64,000 bases of DNA from Channallabes apus (GCA_030522415.1 CM060104.1:18892825-18956824), one strand, 5' to 3'. Shown: positions 42,701 to 47,679, counted from the stretch's first letter. Numbers and translations are program-made. Notes: generated by a model not told the origin, from the letters alone.

Positions 42701-43616
42701 GTGCGCTAATGTATGGGTCAATAGGGCCAAGTGTCACTTTGGGTAAATCTTTCCGCTGATCATGGTTTGTCTATATATTTCCAAATACTGCCTCGCCAAC
42801 AAAAATCTCTGAAGACTTTTCAGAATGGTCAAATTATTGGCAAAAAGATCCGAAATTACTGGAGTTGGGTTAAGAACTTTCCTACACCTTATTAGAAACT
42901 GGAACTTAGTGGAGAAATTGGGTCAGAAAAAAAAATCATGACCTGAGATCACTTGAATGACTGGTGAAGATGTATAGAAAAAAATGACAATGCTATGTTT
43001 AATAGTGAAAGTAATTGTGATGAGAACTCTCAGGATTCGGACCAAAAAGTTGTGTGGTCACAAGAAAGCCACTTATTAGTAAAATTATCAGGGAAAAAGT
43101 CTTCAGTTTACTAATGAGCATAAAGACTTGACTTTGGAGGAATAGAAAAAGGTCATGCAGTCTGATGAGTTCAGATATTGACCCTACTGCAAAGTGATCA
43201 GTAGGGTGCATCAGGGTAAGAAGGGAAATGCATGAAGAGAAATCATGCATAATGTGGTACGATCTGGAGTTGTTTCAGTTGCTCCAGTCTACACTCGGCA
43301 ACGTTATGTGGCAATAAAATAAAAATCAGCTAATGACCTGACTGTACTGAAAAGGTTATCATGTTTCTCTATAAATTTTTTCTTCCCTGGTTGCACAGGT
43401 ATAATTTCCAGCACTCTGAGAAATTTGAGAAAGAATGGATGTGGGAGCAGATAATCAAAATTAAAGGAGTCAAGCAAAATCTTAAGAGCGCACATTATTG
43501 AGATGAATGTGCATTGGCGGGTCAGATTAAAAGGAAGAGCAAATAAATGAGATATGATGGAGTGAAATGAGCTCAGTGTACTTACGCTCCACATCGCTCT
43601 CCTCGATGACCCCCAT
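9584..43616 (-). CDS. mroh1: Maestro HEAT-like repeat-containing protein family member 1 (complete, 41 coding exons)
   Basis: Joining 41 minus-strand exons, each flanked by AG and GT and in consistent phase, gives a 1634-residue protein; human MROH1 is about 1640. I recognised it from N-terminal ALLDAANDKDVGVQEQV and many later blocks such as LILCYGYVALNAP and YGEFINDLVKYL. The protein is almost entirely helical HEAT/armadillo-like repeats, with no signal peptide or obvious membrane segment, so it should be a cytosolic scaffold. From the literature, MROH1 and its nematode homologue HPO-27 are reported as lysosome fission factors recruited by RAB7; that role is inferred here by homology. The start at 43616 is the only Met after an in-frame TAA 60 nt upstream. 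Exon 41 ends in a short C-terminus (MGHFH, stop). Exons are listed separately. Introns range from under 100 nt to over 3 kb and host most of the window's repeats. Exon boundaries rest on reading, not on cDNA. Confidence 0.95.
9913..9985. repeat. Small inverted repeat, mariner-end-like
   Basis: GTTCAAGTCAAAAC at 9923 is mirrored by GTTTGACTTGAAC at about 9966, separated by an A run. ACAGTATGAGGGTC just before it recurs at 46273 beside a mariner transposase relic, so this is probably a collapsed mariner MITE. Confidence 0.4.
10110..10175 (-). CDS. mroh1: mroh1 exon 40 (residues 1588-1609)
   Basis: A 66-nt exon encoding FLLGNLHEEHFYHMNMGAVT and one more residue. I found it by looking for the missing phase-1 to phase-1 segment between exons 39 and 41; acceptor CTTAG, donor AAGG|GTAACT. 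A long AC microsatellite starts about 15 nt upstream of its acceptor. Confidence 0.88.
10192..10286. repeat. (CA)n microsatellite
   Basis: About 95 nt of AC repeats with CACG variants at one end, lying about 15 nt upstream of mroh1 exon 40's acceptor on the transcribed strand (there it reads TG/CG). Confidence 0.95.
10408..10510 (-). CDS. mroh1: mroh1 exon 39 (residues 1554-1587)
   Basis: 103 nt beginning IQDFPGMLNFYHVTVIQFFK; acceptor CGAAG preceded by a C run, donor TTG|GTAATA (phase 1). Confidence 0.93.
10905..11150 (+). mobile_element. 5'-truncated L2-type LINE 3' end
   Basis: Shares long stretches with the LINE tail at 60500-60730: CTCAAGGTTTCTTCCTATT, GGCTTGCTCATCAGG, GTGAAGCTGCTTTGAGA and CCATTGTTAAAAGCG. 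Only the 3' untranslated end is present, which is how target-primed reverse transcription usually leaves dead copies. It lies in the intron between mroh1 exons 38 and 39, antisense to the gene. Confidence 0.7.
11175..11309 (-). CDS. mroh1: mroh1 exon 38 (residues 1509-1553)
   Basis: 135 nt beginning ACKYAMRVCAPVLGSEQISN and ending LVKYL; acceptor TTCAG, donor CTA|GTAAGC. An L2 LINE tail begins about 25 nt beyond the donor. Confidence 0.95.
11406..11555 (-). CDS. mroh1: mroh1 exon 37 (residues 1459-1508)
   Basis: 150 nt beginning ENDEIRSASIMLLGNLSRFG; acceptor TGCAG, donor AAG|GTCAGT. The intron to exon 38 is only 96 nt. Confidence 0.95.
12404..12592 (-). CDS. mroh1: mroh1 exon 36 (residues 1396-1458)
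   Basis: 189 nt beginning VNKYAKELLAAMSSGMEEKD; acceptor TCTAG, donor AAT|GTGAGT. Confidence 0.93.
12830..12976 (-). CDS. mroh1: mroh1 exon 35 (residues 1347-1395)
   Basis: 147 nt beginning LLNHHVVTELMMIDVLMNNM; acceptor TCAAG, donor AAG|GTACTG. Confidence 0.93.
13753..13867 (-). CDS. mroh1: mroh1 exon 34 (residues 1308-1346)
   Basis: 115 nt encoding AMAKHAGPRIPAIVESLCPS and the rest, matching the MAEHAGPRLP block in mammals; acceptor TTCAG, donor GAG|GTAAGA. Confidence 0.95.
14045..14182 (-). CDS. mroh1: mroh1 exon 33 (residues 1262-1307)
   Basis: 138 nt encoding TAVDALRILLARAHLDAVVN and the rest; acceptor TACAG, donor CAG|GTATGC (phase 2). Confidence 0.93.
14846..15039 (-). CDS. mroh1: mroh1 exon 32 (residues 1198-1261)
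   Basis: 194 nt beginning MTCALREMMLNGHTEEAVVS with SVGVQLPKD. The acceptor TGTAG|ATGACATGT is present twice, 29 nt apart; only the downstream copy keeps the frame. Donor GG|GTGAGT (phase 2). Confidence 0.93.
15872..16262 (+). mobile_element. tRNA-derived SINE (family A, plus strand)
   Basis: The head carries a tRNA-like pol III promoter: A-box-like GCAGTGGTAAAGCGC at about 15887 and B-box-like GGTTTGATTCC at about 15926. The body continues to about 16225 and ends in a degraded A-rich tail. It lies in the intron between mroh1 exons 31 and 32, antisense to the gene. Confidence 0.75.
16434..16599 (-). CDS. mroh1: mroh1 exon 31 (residues 1142-1197)
   Basis: 166 nt encoding WSSEMWLALGADSIIARQIM and the rest; acceptor CTCAG, donor GCG|GTGAGT. 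Confidence 0.93.
16692..16846 (-). CDS. mroh1: mroh1 exon 30 (residues 1091-1141)
   Basis: 155 nt beginning VPEILDVLHIRLQVISEDQV and ending YPLPFD; acceptor TTCAG, donor AG|GTACAG (phase 2). Confidence 0.95.
16970..17248 (-). mobile_element. tRNA-derived SINE (family B), 5'-truncated, with 13-bp target duplication
   Basis: Matches the SINE body at 46664-46981 but lacks the tRNA-like head. It is flanked by identical GCATTTAAGACTT copies at 16957-16969 and 17249-17261. An internal AC microsatellite (17092-17131) has expanded, and the 3' tail is (ATTC)n. It lies in the intron between mroh1 exons 29 and 30. Confidence 0.85.
17326..17478 (-). CDS. mroh1: mroh1 exon 29 (residues 1040-1090)
   Basis: 153 nt beginning IISKRLPQQQLNTLLFMLFE, including NCSRASSVILN; acceptor GGCAG, donor CTG|GTAATG. 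A SINE ends about 75 nt past its donor. Confidence 0.95.
17816..17928 (-). CDS. mroh1: mroh1 exon 28 (residues 1002-1039)
   Basis: 113 nt encoding FSLDYTDDSVESLLTLQEKL and the rest; acceptor TTTAG, donor AAG|GTAACA. Confidence 0.92.
18307..18442 (-). CDS. mroh1: mroh1 exon 27 (residues 957-1001)
   Basis: 136 nt beginning TLVTFHNLGALLGRLAPRCT, matching the FHNLG...PRC block of vertebrate MROH1; acceptor GTGCAG, donor AAG|GTAACA. Confidence 0.95.
19077..19181 (-). CDS. mroh1: mroh1 exon 26 (residues 922-956)
   Basis: 105 nt encoding HIESWLNSKQDHERERAVRT and the rest; acceptor CCCAG, donor AAG|GTGTGA. The intron to exon 25 is only 84 nt. Confidence 0.92.
19266..19361 (-). CDS. mroh1: mroh1 exon 25 (residues 890-921)
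   Basis: 96 nt beginning ALYASTFSALHELLSSDLAR; acceptor CTTAG, donor AGG|GTCAGC. Confidence 0.92.
19989..20127 (-). CDS. mroh1: mroh1 exon 24 (residues 843-889)
   Basis: 139 nt, IALDPPLAENENFEMLKTCI and on to PQERE; acceptor TTCAG, donor GAG|GTAAAA. Confidence 0.92.
20661..20740 (-). CDS. mroh1: mroh1 exon 23 (residues 817-842)
   Basis: 80 nt beginning DFIKGEPVDAMRTSVRHLVM; acceptor AATAG, donor AT|GTATCC (phase 2). Confidence 0.92.
21120..22160. repeat. Unclassified interspersed repeat remnant
   Basis: Part of the intron between mroh1 exons 22 and 23. 21990-22150 contains patterns (CTTGCTGGTCAGAGAATC, GTCAGGAAGGACATCCGG) that look like retroelement-derived dispersed repeat. No intact coding frame remains, and I cannot name the family with certainty. 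Confidence 0.35.
22471..22593 (-). CDS. mroh1: mroh1 exon 22 (residues 776-816)
   Basis: 123 nt beginning DLTMKLSLIQSIGLIAKAIN; acceptor TACAG, donor ATG|GTGTGT. Confidence 0.93.
24778..24924 (-). CDS. mroh1: mroh1 exon 21 (residues 727-775)
   Basis: 147 nt encoding DKNDVDLEKMKSTLILCYGY and the rest, one of the best conserved MROH1 blocks; acceptor AGCAG, donor AAG|GTAGAA. Confidence 0.95.
25088..25210 (-). CDS. mroh1: mroh1 exon 20 (residues 686-726)
   Basis: 123 nt encoding GVAMAVGLCASSHLDATLAK and the rest; acceptor CACAG, donor AAA|GTAGGT. Confidence 0.93.
25702..25821 (-). CDS. mroh1: mroh1 exon 19 (residues 646-685)
   Basis: 120 nt encoding SFLYKCIGVALQQSSNKELV and the rest; acceptor TCTAG, donor GCG|GTACAG. 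Confidence 0.93.
25982..26089 (-). CDS. mroh1: mroh1 exon 18 (residues 610-645)
   Basis: 108 nt beginning FLSKTLVAIDDGQWSCQLVV. The acceptor GGAAAG is weak and lacks a clear pyrimidine tract, but it joins to exon 17 to give LLRFLSKTL in the right phase; donor AAG|GTCAGT. Confidence 0.85.
26197..26237 (-). CDS. mroh1: mroh1 exon 17 (residues 596-609)
   Basis: A 41-nt exon encoding ESFDKKNWEDSLLR, like the EWEDRLL block of mammalian MROH1; acceptor ACCAG, donor CGA|GTAAGT. Confidence 0.88.
26764..26905 (-). CDS. mroh1: mroh1 exon 16 (residues 549-595)
   Basis: 142 nt beginning VNAAFPFSYRGHGAPSLSLL; acceptor CCTAG, donor AAG|GTCAGT (phase 1). Confidence 0.93.
27520..28480 (-). pseudogene. Decayed Tc1-like transposase
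   Basis: Reading the minus strand in several frames recovers Tc1-family blocks: FVMVWGMFSG (ending near 28125), then SQSQDLNPGEYLWDMVKQ (about 27855-27905) and NLQELCEAIMSIWTK. Stops and frame changes separate them. GGTGTTCCTAATAAAGTG near 28455 is the family's terminal motif. It lies in the intron between mroh1 exons 15 and 16. Confidence 0.75.
28731..28774 (-). CDS. mroh1: mroh1 exon 15 (residues 534-548)
   Basis: A 44-nt exon encoding GSNLPSPYILTTRLL; acceptor CATAG, donor TTG|GTAAGT. Phase and the human-like LPSP...RLL pattern support it despite its small size. Confidence 0.88.
29275..29356. repeat. (GT)n microsatellite
   Basis: About 80 nt of nearly pure GT, about 50 nt past the donor of mroh1 exon 14. 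Confidence 0.95.
29408..29552 (-). CDS. mroh1: mroh1 exon 14 (residues 486-533)
   Basis: 145 nt beginning VLWPMLLCYLTPSQYFNATT; acceptor TTGTAG, donor CAG|GTGAGT (phase 1). A long GT microsatellite starts about 50 nt into the downstream intron. Confidence 0.93.
29888..29959. repeat. (CA)n/(CACG)n microsatellite
   Basis: Imperfect alternation of CA, TA and CACGCA units inside an mroh1 intron. Confidence 0.9.
30307..30414 (-). CDS. mroh1: mroh1 exon 13 (residues 450-485)
   Basis: 108 nt beginning RGQRPLDPEEVTNEALRSMC; acceptor TTGCAG, donor GAT|GTGAGA (phase 0). Confidence 0.93.
30664..30699. repeat. (TA)n microsatellite
   Basis: About 36 nt of TA in the intron between mroh1 exons 12 and 13. 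Confidence 0.95.
30961..31083 (-). CDS. mroh1: mroh1 exon 12 (residues 409-449)
   Basis: 123 nt beginning VKKRVVQVISAMAHHGYLEL; acceptor GTGCAG, donor TAT|GTATGT. The preceding intron holds the hAT element and a decayed Tc1 copy. Confidence 0.93.
31269..32615. mobile_element. hAT-family DNA transposon, Tol2-like ends, probably non-autonomous
   Basis: Begins CAGAGGTGGAAAG and ends with its inverse CTTTCCACCTCTG. It is flanked by a perfect 8-bp direct repeat CATTTATG (31261-31268 and 32616-32623), the hallmark of hAT insertion. The subterminal regions are full of short AAGTAC/GTACTT-type motifs, as in Tol2. I find no transposase frame in its 1347 bp. The interior carries a poly-A/poly-T block near 31590-31637 and a GC-rich patch at 32215-32390 with the CRE-like TGACGTCA. 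Confidence 0.88.
32636..33625 (+). pseudogene. Decayed Tc1-like transposase
   Basis: Nucleotide blocks typical of a Tc1 family follow in order: AATCATGTGGCAGCAGTGCA, GTGATTTCGACCATGGCTTG, CTCAGATAACCACTCTGTAC, ATCCATGGACCCAACCTGCC, GTAATGGTGTGGGGAATG and GGAATGTTTCCAACGTCTTG. Stops break every frame. It lies just outside the hAT element in the same mroh1 intron. Confidence 0.75.
33674..33747 (-). CDS. mroh1: mroh1 exon 11 (residues 384-408)
   Basis: 74 nt encoding SIMENKKPLILTSIRQPLAD and the rest; acceptor TTGTAG, donor AAG|GTAAGC (phase 0). Confidence 0.92.
33986..34099 (-). CDS. mroh1: mroh1 exon 10 (residues 346-383)
   Basis: 114 nt encoding NAFPDRLMVFVLQRLENNNE and the rest; acceptor ACACAG, donor ACAA|GTGAGG (phase 1). 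Confidence 0.93.
34761..34839 (-). CDS. mroh1: mroh1 exon 9 (residues 320-345)
   Basis: 79 nt encoding VCSPVDYNNPPTVKNHNEVL and the rest; acceptor TTTCAG, donor TTG|GTAGGT (phase 1). Confidence 0.93.
35257..35349 (-). CDS. mroh1: mroh1 exon 8 (residues 289-319)
   Basis: 93 nt beginning SLCQVLEASVSMGSRVLETQ. Of several nearby AG dinucleotides, the TATAG site keeps phase 0; a TG-rich repeat precedes it. Donor CAG|GTCGCA. Confidence 0.88.
35641..35781 (-). CDS. mroh1: mroh1 exon 7 (residues 242-288)
   Basis: 141 nt beginning LRLTVAEALGLITHLMAHDK. The acceptor GCAG directly follows a five-unit GTGAT repeat, so no ordinary pyrimidine tract is present; donor AAG|GTGCAG. Confidence 0.92.
35786..35810. 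repeat. (ATCAC)5 pentanucleotide repeat at a splice acceptor
   Basis: Five perfect ATCAC units that abut the GCAG acceptor of mroh1 exon 7, where the pyrimidine tract should be. Confidence 0.95.
36290..36690 (-). pseudogene. Tc1-like fragment
   Basis: The minus strand reads MSIWTRIPKECFQHLG, a block near the Tc1 C-terminus also seen in the copies at 27520-28480 and 32636-33625. Most of the element is missing or too worn to align by eye. Confidence 0.5.
36902..37053 (-). CDS. mroh1: mroh1 exon 6 (residues 191-241)
   Basis: 152 nt beginning ALSRFSESILEYLANLDKAP; acceptor CCTCAG, donor AAG|GTACAG (phase 0). Confidence 0.93.
37165..37640. mobile_element. Dispersed DNA-transposon-like repeat
   Basis: Begins at a TATACACTGATTAGCCATGA end and contains the same blocks as the two fragments at 2885-3500 and the start of the one at 63841. 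No clear transposase remains. It lies between mroh1 exons 5 and 6. Confidence 0.45.
37870..37968 (-). CDS. mroh1: mroh1 exon 5 (residues 158-190)
   Basis: 99 nt encoding VYGMVPFLSAILGTMLPMLG and the rest; acceptor TTGCAG, donor TG|GTAAGC (phase 1). Confidence 0.93.
38301..38463 (-). CDS. mroh1: mroh1 exon 4 (residues 104-157)
   Basis: 163 nt starting EVVPDWQQTASNILVAVG; acceptor TGCAG, donor G|GTACAT (phase 1). Confidence 0.93.
38567..38698 (-). CDS. mroh1: mroh1 exon 3 (residues 60-103)
   Basis: 132 nt, phase 0 to 0, starting LVSGHRVLVLQTIELVV. Acceptor TTTAG, donor AAG|GTAATA. The preceding intron contains the Tc1-like element. Confidence 0.93.
39440..41059 (+). mobile_element. Tc1-like transposon with long terminal inverted repeats
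   Basis: A 1620-bp element. The left end CAGTGGTGTGAAAAACTATT is matched by its inverse at the right end, and similarity extends about 215 bp inward on both sides with scattered changes and small indels. It is flanked by TA at 39438-39439 and 41060-41061, the expected Tc1/mariner target duplication. It carries a broken transposase (39818-40839) and sits in the intron between mroh1 exons 2 and 3. Confidence 0.93.
39818..40839 (+). pseudogene. Tc1-like transposase, frameshifted
   Basis: The coding remnants lie in three different frames: 39818-40201 (helix-turn-helix region, starts MPRSKEIQEQ, with GRPTKITPRAQRQL linker), about 40317-40530 (SVMVWGCFAASGPG) and 40546-40839 (QQDNDPKHTTSEW then SQSPDLNPIE). 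The later Asp and Glu of the DDE triad are visible. The first Asp region near 40260-40290 is scrambled by a short duplication (TTGTGCCTATGCCTTGTGCC), so the enzyme is dead on at least two counts. Confidence 0.9.
41485..41630 (-). CDS. mroh1: mroh1 exon 2 (residues 11-59)
   Basis: 146 nt encoding VTLALLDAANDKDVGVQEQV and on to the HSK end, the diagnostic MROH1 N-terminal repeat. The acceptor CTCAG is preceded directly by a TG repeat in place of a normal pyrimidine tract; the donor is AAG|GTCAGG. Confidence 0.95.
41635..41657. repeat. (CA)n microsatellite at a splice acceptor
   Basis: Read on the gene's strand this is (TG)n and lies directly before the CTCAG acceptor of mroh1 exon 2. Confidence 0.95.
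42640..43320 (+). pseudogene. Tc1-like transposase remnant
   Basis: Degraded Tc1 blocks occur in order: TCAGAATGGTCAAATTATTG near 42820, TGATGAGTTCAGATATTGAC near 43161, GCATCAGGGTAAGAAGGGAA near 43208 and ATCTGGAGTTGTTTCAGTTG near 43261. Every frame contains stops. It lies in intron 1 of mroh1. Confidence 0.6.
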
Positions 43617-43676
43617 GGCGATGAGGTGGAGATCATCTAGCTGTACATCTGTGATTCCTGCTGGCCTTTAAACCCA
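43586..43676 (-). CDS. mroh1: mroh1 exon 1 (first coding exon; coding part 43586-43616)
   Basis: ATG at 43616-43614 opens MGVIEESDVE; the donor is C|GTAAG after 43586 (phase 1). The 5' boundary at 43676 is inferred from TTAG in a stretch preceded by a TG microsatellite; 43617-43676 would be 5' UTR and includes an in-frame stop upstream of the ATG. Confidence 0.85.
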
Positions 43677-44043
43677 CTAATGAAGACACACACACACACA
43701 CATGCATAAGATATGCATATGGTGGAGAAATTAATCATTTAAAAAAAACATACACACAACCAGATATGAATGACAACTACACTGTGACTCCACTTCTCCT
43801 CCAGTCTTCCCTCTTTCACCTAAATGTAACATTGACAGAAATATAACAGACAACTGAGCAGAGACACACGGAGTCACAGGCTGCTTTGTCAGTTAGCCCG
43901 CTAGCTAACCGCTCACTTCCTCCTCAGTCAGACGCAAGTTAACGGCAGCTAGCAAGTGAGCTAACCCACCATAGCCTACTGACAAACTGCAAATTACACT
44001 TAACAGCTGTCATATATACATCATGACTTAACTCTTACGCTAC

Positions 44044-44260
44044 CTTTATTTTTCGATACAACTGCCTCGTTCACCTGGAGAAAGCACAGCCAGGCAGATC
44101 CTCAGTCCAGAGCAGAAAAAAGCAGAGCTGGCTAAATCCTTAAAACCCTGACACAGGTCCCGTGACTGACAAATACAATGAACAAAACCGTCAAAGTAAA
44201 AAAAAAAAAAAACCAGCTGATAGTCTGTTAGTCTACATGACACGGCGCTGCTTGTAAACA
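44044..44260 (-). other. mroh1: Probable non-coding first exon of mroh1
   Basis: Upstream of coding exon 1 two good donor motifs occur on the minus strand: AAAG|GTAGC ending at 44044 and CCAG|GTGAA ending at 44075. Either could splice to the acceptor at 43677. The 5' limit is a guess based on the GC-rich block just upstream. No cDNA is available to choose between them. Confidence 0.4.
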
Positions 44261-44279
44261 CCTATGATCATGTGATTCA

Positions 44280-44430
44280 TGACTGCAGCGTACTACCGTA
44301 CTAGTTAGTATGAGTGGCGCTTTGGTGGCCTGCTGCTGTATACCACTCTGCGGAGTGCGCAAGTGTACAGCCTAGCTCCGCCCTGGGCAGGTGGGCGAGT
44401 CCGAGCGCGCGGAACAGCAAATCATCACAG
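44280..44430 (-). promoter_or_regulatory. GC-rich promoter-like block upstream of mroh1
   Basis: A local rise in GC and CpG in otherwise AT-rich DNA, with a GC box (CTCCGCCC at about 44373), GGGCAGGTGGGCG and GAGCGCGCGGAAC. It sits about 0.7 kb upstream of the mroh1 start codon, as expected for a TATA-less housekeeping-type promoter. I see no gene starting on the other strand. Confidence 0.45.
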
Positions 44431-44449
44431 AGTACGAAAAAGAAGAAGG

Positions 44450-44993
44450 ACGCCTTTATATAATAAAAAAAGAAGATATAAAAATACAAATATTTCACAA
44501 AAACATTTATATATAAATACATCCAAATACCAATATGACTAGGCAAAAAAAGAAATATTATTATAATACTTCATACGATCACCTTCAGCCATGACGTGCA
44601 CAATGTGAATGTGCAGGCCAGCAGGTCATGTGCTCAAATGATTCCTCATCCTCCCAGAACCACTCTTTCGCAATCTGATTGCTGAAATATGCCTGTGAAT
44701 TTTTTTCCATTGTTCCAAAGCGAATCTTTATGCACCATAGCAAATTGGGGCATTAAAAAAAATTCCAATAGAAACAGTTGTTTAATTTCTCGTCACACTG
44801 GGCTCTTACTGTTAGTATTAAACACAGCTGTAATTTTAGTTTTTATTTAATTTTCTGATTTGGTGCAATTTGAACAAGTTTTAGTGATTTCATATTTTTT
44901 TCCAACGACATTACTTTCTTGAAGTTGACAGTTCAGGAGTATACCTGCAGGGTTTTATAAATTCTTATGGCAAATCTACCCGGTCTTTATTTA

Positions 44994-45000
<7 letters not shown>
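44450..45000. other. Gene-free AT-rich spacer
   Basis: Between the mroh1 promoter block and the repeat mosaic I see no ORF with coding character and no recognisable element. Confidence 0.5.
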
Positions 45001-45038
<38 letters not shown>

Positions 45039-45041
<3 letters not shown>

Positions 45042-45148
45042 GATGTTCCGATACCATTTTTCCCCTCCCGATACCGATTCCGATACTTGGGCTCAGGGTA
45101 TCGGCCGATATCGAGTACTGATCCGATACCTGGGTGTGTATCTGTACA

Positions 45149-45207
<59 letters not shown>

Positions 45208-45238
45208 AAAAGAGAAATTATATATATCTATATATCTA

Positions 45239-45337
<99 letters not shown>

Positions 45338-45890
45338 ATTTCTTTTTTTAAGTAAAATACTACTAGCCCTGTGTAACGGGTTCGGCCCTAAGTGCACGGG
45401 CGACACCATGAAACAGGAGCCGAGGTCTTACAGGAAAAAGGGTAATTTATTTAGAAAAAAGGGTTAGGAAAGGGTTAAAGGCTCTCTGCGGCCTTTTCCA
45501 CTTCGGCGGCAGGGATGCGAAGGCGGGCTCTACGCGGAAGTGGAGGTGCCGCGGGAGCTCGCGCAGTTCATTCATGCGCTCCTCTCGCGGAGATCAAAGG
45601 CGCCCACCTTTTTAAAGTCTCTGGGGCGCATCACATCGCCCCACTCTTGTGCCACTGTCTCTCATAAAATCCACCACGTTGCAATGTCCAGCTTCCCAAC
45701 AGTCAGATCCCGAGCTACACTCCCCGCTGTGTTTTATAGCGCCGGGATCATTAGCGGCGATAGCTAGCAAAGCTAGCGGGCATAAATAGGTTATGTTTAG
45801 GAAAATGGTATCGGATCGGTACATGGACTCAAATACTCGGCGATTCCGATGCCAGATTTTTTTGTGGTATCGGTGGCATTTCCGATACCA

Positions 45891-45892
<2 letters not shown>
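45039..45892. mobile_element. Non-autonomous DNA element with GATACC-rich inverted ends
   Basis: The left arm (45045-45140) reads TTCCGATACCATTTTTCCC with further GATACCG motifs and GGTATCGGCCGATATCG. The right arm (45805-45892) reads GGTATCGGATCGG and ends GGCATTTCCGATACC, so the two arms are imperfect inverses. A TA microsatellite and an unrelated GC-rich block (45370-45660) sit between them. Flanking TA arrays hide any target duplication. Confidence 0.5.
45149..45332. repeat. (TG)n-(TA)n microsatellite cluster
   Basis: TG then TA arrays broken by ACACACAC and TATCTATC variants; a further TA array lies at 45008-45038. They produce the poly-YI open frames seen on both strands, which are not genes. 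Confidence 0.95.
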
Positions 45893-45951
<59 letters not shown>

Positions 45952-45957
45952 TATATT
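45893..45957. repeat. (TA)n microsatellite
   Basis: About 60 nt of nearly pure TA between the GATACC element and a mariner relic. Confidence 0.95.
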
Positions 45958-45959
45958 TG

Positions 45960-46330
45960 ACACCACTGCTGATGATTATCATGCACAAGCTGCCTAATGG
46001 CTTCAACATTTTGAGCTTGTTGAAGGTCTTCCTCTCTCATATTCCAGTGCATGCCGCTCAAGACACCTCGAAAGACTCATTGCAGCATCGCTGAAAAACT
46101 TGCTGAATCATGTCAAACATCTCTGTGGCAGATTCGTTCCAGTGTTACGCAGAATTCATTCGCTCTTTGTTCTAACTTGGTGTCCATGATTAAATACCAT
46201 TATTAAATGGTCAGAATAGCACCAGTTGCACAGATCCCGATGTACCCAGATGTCTTTTGTCACACTGACTTACAGTATGAGGGTCCGTTGTCCCTTTGAC
46301 CTTGCATGCACTTAGTGCTGCCATCTGTTG
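45960..46330 (-). pseudogene. Mariner-like transposase relic (N-terminal part)
   Basis: The minus strand in shifting frames gives mariner-type pieces: WNESATEMFDMIQQVFQRCC and QNVEAIRQLVHDNH, as in the helix-turn-helix region of mariner transposases. ACAGTATGAGGGTC at 46273 is probably a decayed terminal repeat. No catalytic domain was found. Confidence 0.55.
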
Positions 46331-46663
46331 GTTACAAAACTAGTCTTGAATCTTTTTGATAAAAGCTTTTGATATCAAAAGTTTGGACACAGTTTTGGAT
46401 TTATTTTCTACATTCTTGAACAATACTGACAATACAATAAAAATCAGGAAGTTTTCAGGCAAGTTAGTTCTTATTATAATCTGCATTTTACCAGCACTGT
46501 ACACTTTTTCAACCAGCCCCTTGTATTTTCTCTCTTGAAGTTAATAAGACACACTAAACACTGTATGTTACATAGAAAGAGCAAGCTCTCCTGTCCTGAA
46601 TACCTGTTTTGTTTTTCACTGTAATTGCTGACAAATTGTTGTGGTATAAGTATATTGCTAACA

Positions 46664-46981
46664 TTCATTAATTTTCTGTACCGATTTATCCTTATATACA
46701 GGGTCACGGGGACCTGGAGCCTATCCCAGGAAACTTAGGGCACAAGGCGGGGTACACCCTGGACAGGGTGCCAATCCACACACTCATTCACACACTACGG
46801 GATTTGGAACGTCAATTAGCCTAACCTACATGTCTTTGGAATGTGGGAGGAAACCGGAGTACCCGGAGGAAACCCACCAAGCACGGGGAGAACATGCAAA
46901 CTCCATGCACACAGAGACGGGAATCGAGCCTGGCCGGGAATCGAACTCGGACAGTGCTAACCACTACACCACCATGCCGCC
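46664..46981 (-). mobile_element. tRNA-derived SINE (family B), full-length with target duplication
   Basis: On the minus strand it starts GGCGGCATGGTGGTGTAGTG, with A-box-like TAGTGGTTAGCAC and B-box GTTCGATTCCCGG, followed by the conserved body and a short ATTCATT tail. It is flanked by ATATTGCTAACA (46652-46663) and ATATTGCTGACA (46982-46993), a 12-bp target duplication with one mismatch. Confidence 0.88.
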
Positions 46982-47359
46982 ATATTGCTGACATACAAGC
47001 TCAAAAATTGAGCTGACTAGTGTTGCTATCACAGGAGAGAGAGTATACCATACCTCCCTCCCAGAAAGCATAGCCAAGTTTGTTTCCTTTGCCCACAGAT
47101 GAGTGTCAATCTCATGATTGTCTGATAATAGGGTAAACGCCACTCAGAAGCAGTAGGAATAATTTTCTTAGATAGAAGATTATCAGGTTTGTTTGTTTAG
47201 TGTTTGTATTTTCTACATTCTAGAACAATACTGGAGTTTTCAAAACTAGGAAATAACATTTTTAGGTCTTTAAACAGCATTAGGTAATTAAGTAACAATA
47301 ACAACAGTCGGTTGTTATTTTAAGTAGTTTAATGGGTTTTTTTTTCTTTTCAAAAACAG

Positions 47360-47520
47360 TATTGCCAAGAGAATTTGCCAAACCCATCAAGCACCACGAT
47401 GAAACTGGCTCTTATAAAGACCATCCCAGGAAAACAAGACCAAAACTTACCTCTGCTGCAGAGAAGTTTAGTTAGAGTTACCAGCCTCAAAAATATCAGA
47501 TTCACAGCACCTTTGATCCT
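47360..47520 (+). pseudogene. Tc1-like transposase fragment
   Basis: A short reading, ETGSYKDHPRKTRPKLTSAA, corresponds to the Tc1 linker between the two helix-turn-helix domains. Only about 150 nt survive. Confidence 0.5.
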
Positions 47521-47679
47521 TTGATTAGATCCTTGATGAGGCGAGCAGTGCTGGAGGATCGGAGGGAGCGTGGTGCAGTGCGTGGTGTGATTAGAGCAGA
47601 GAGGTAAGTGGGTGCTGGGCCATTTTTAGCTTTGTAGGCAAGCATCAGCGTTTTGAATTTGATGCGGGCAGCTACAGGA

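Noticed and set aside
44967..45355. Open frames up to 123 codons
   Set aside because: Produced by TG/TA arrays and transposon arms; several frames on both strands are open at once.
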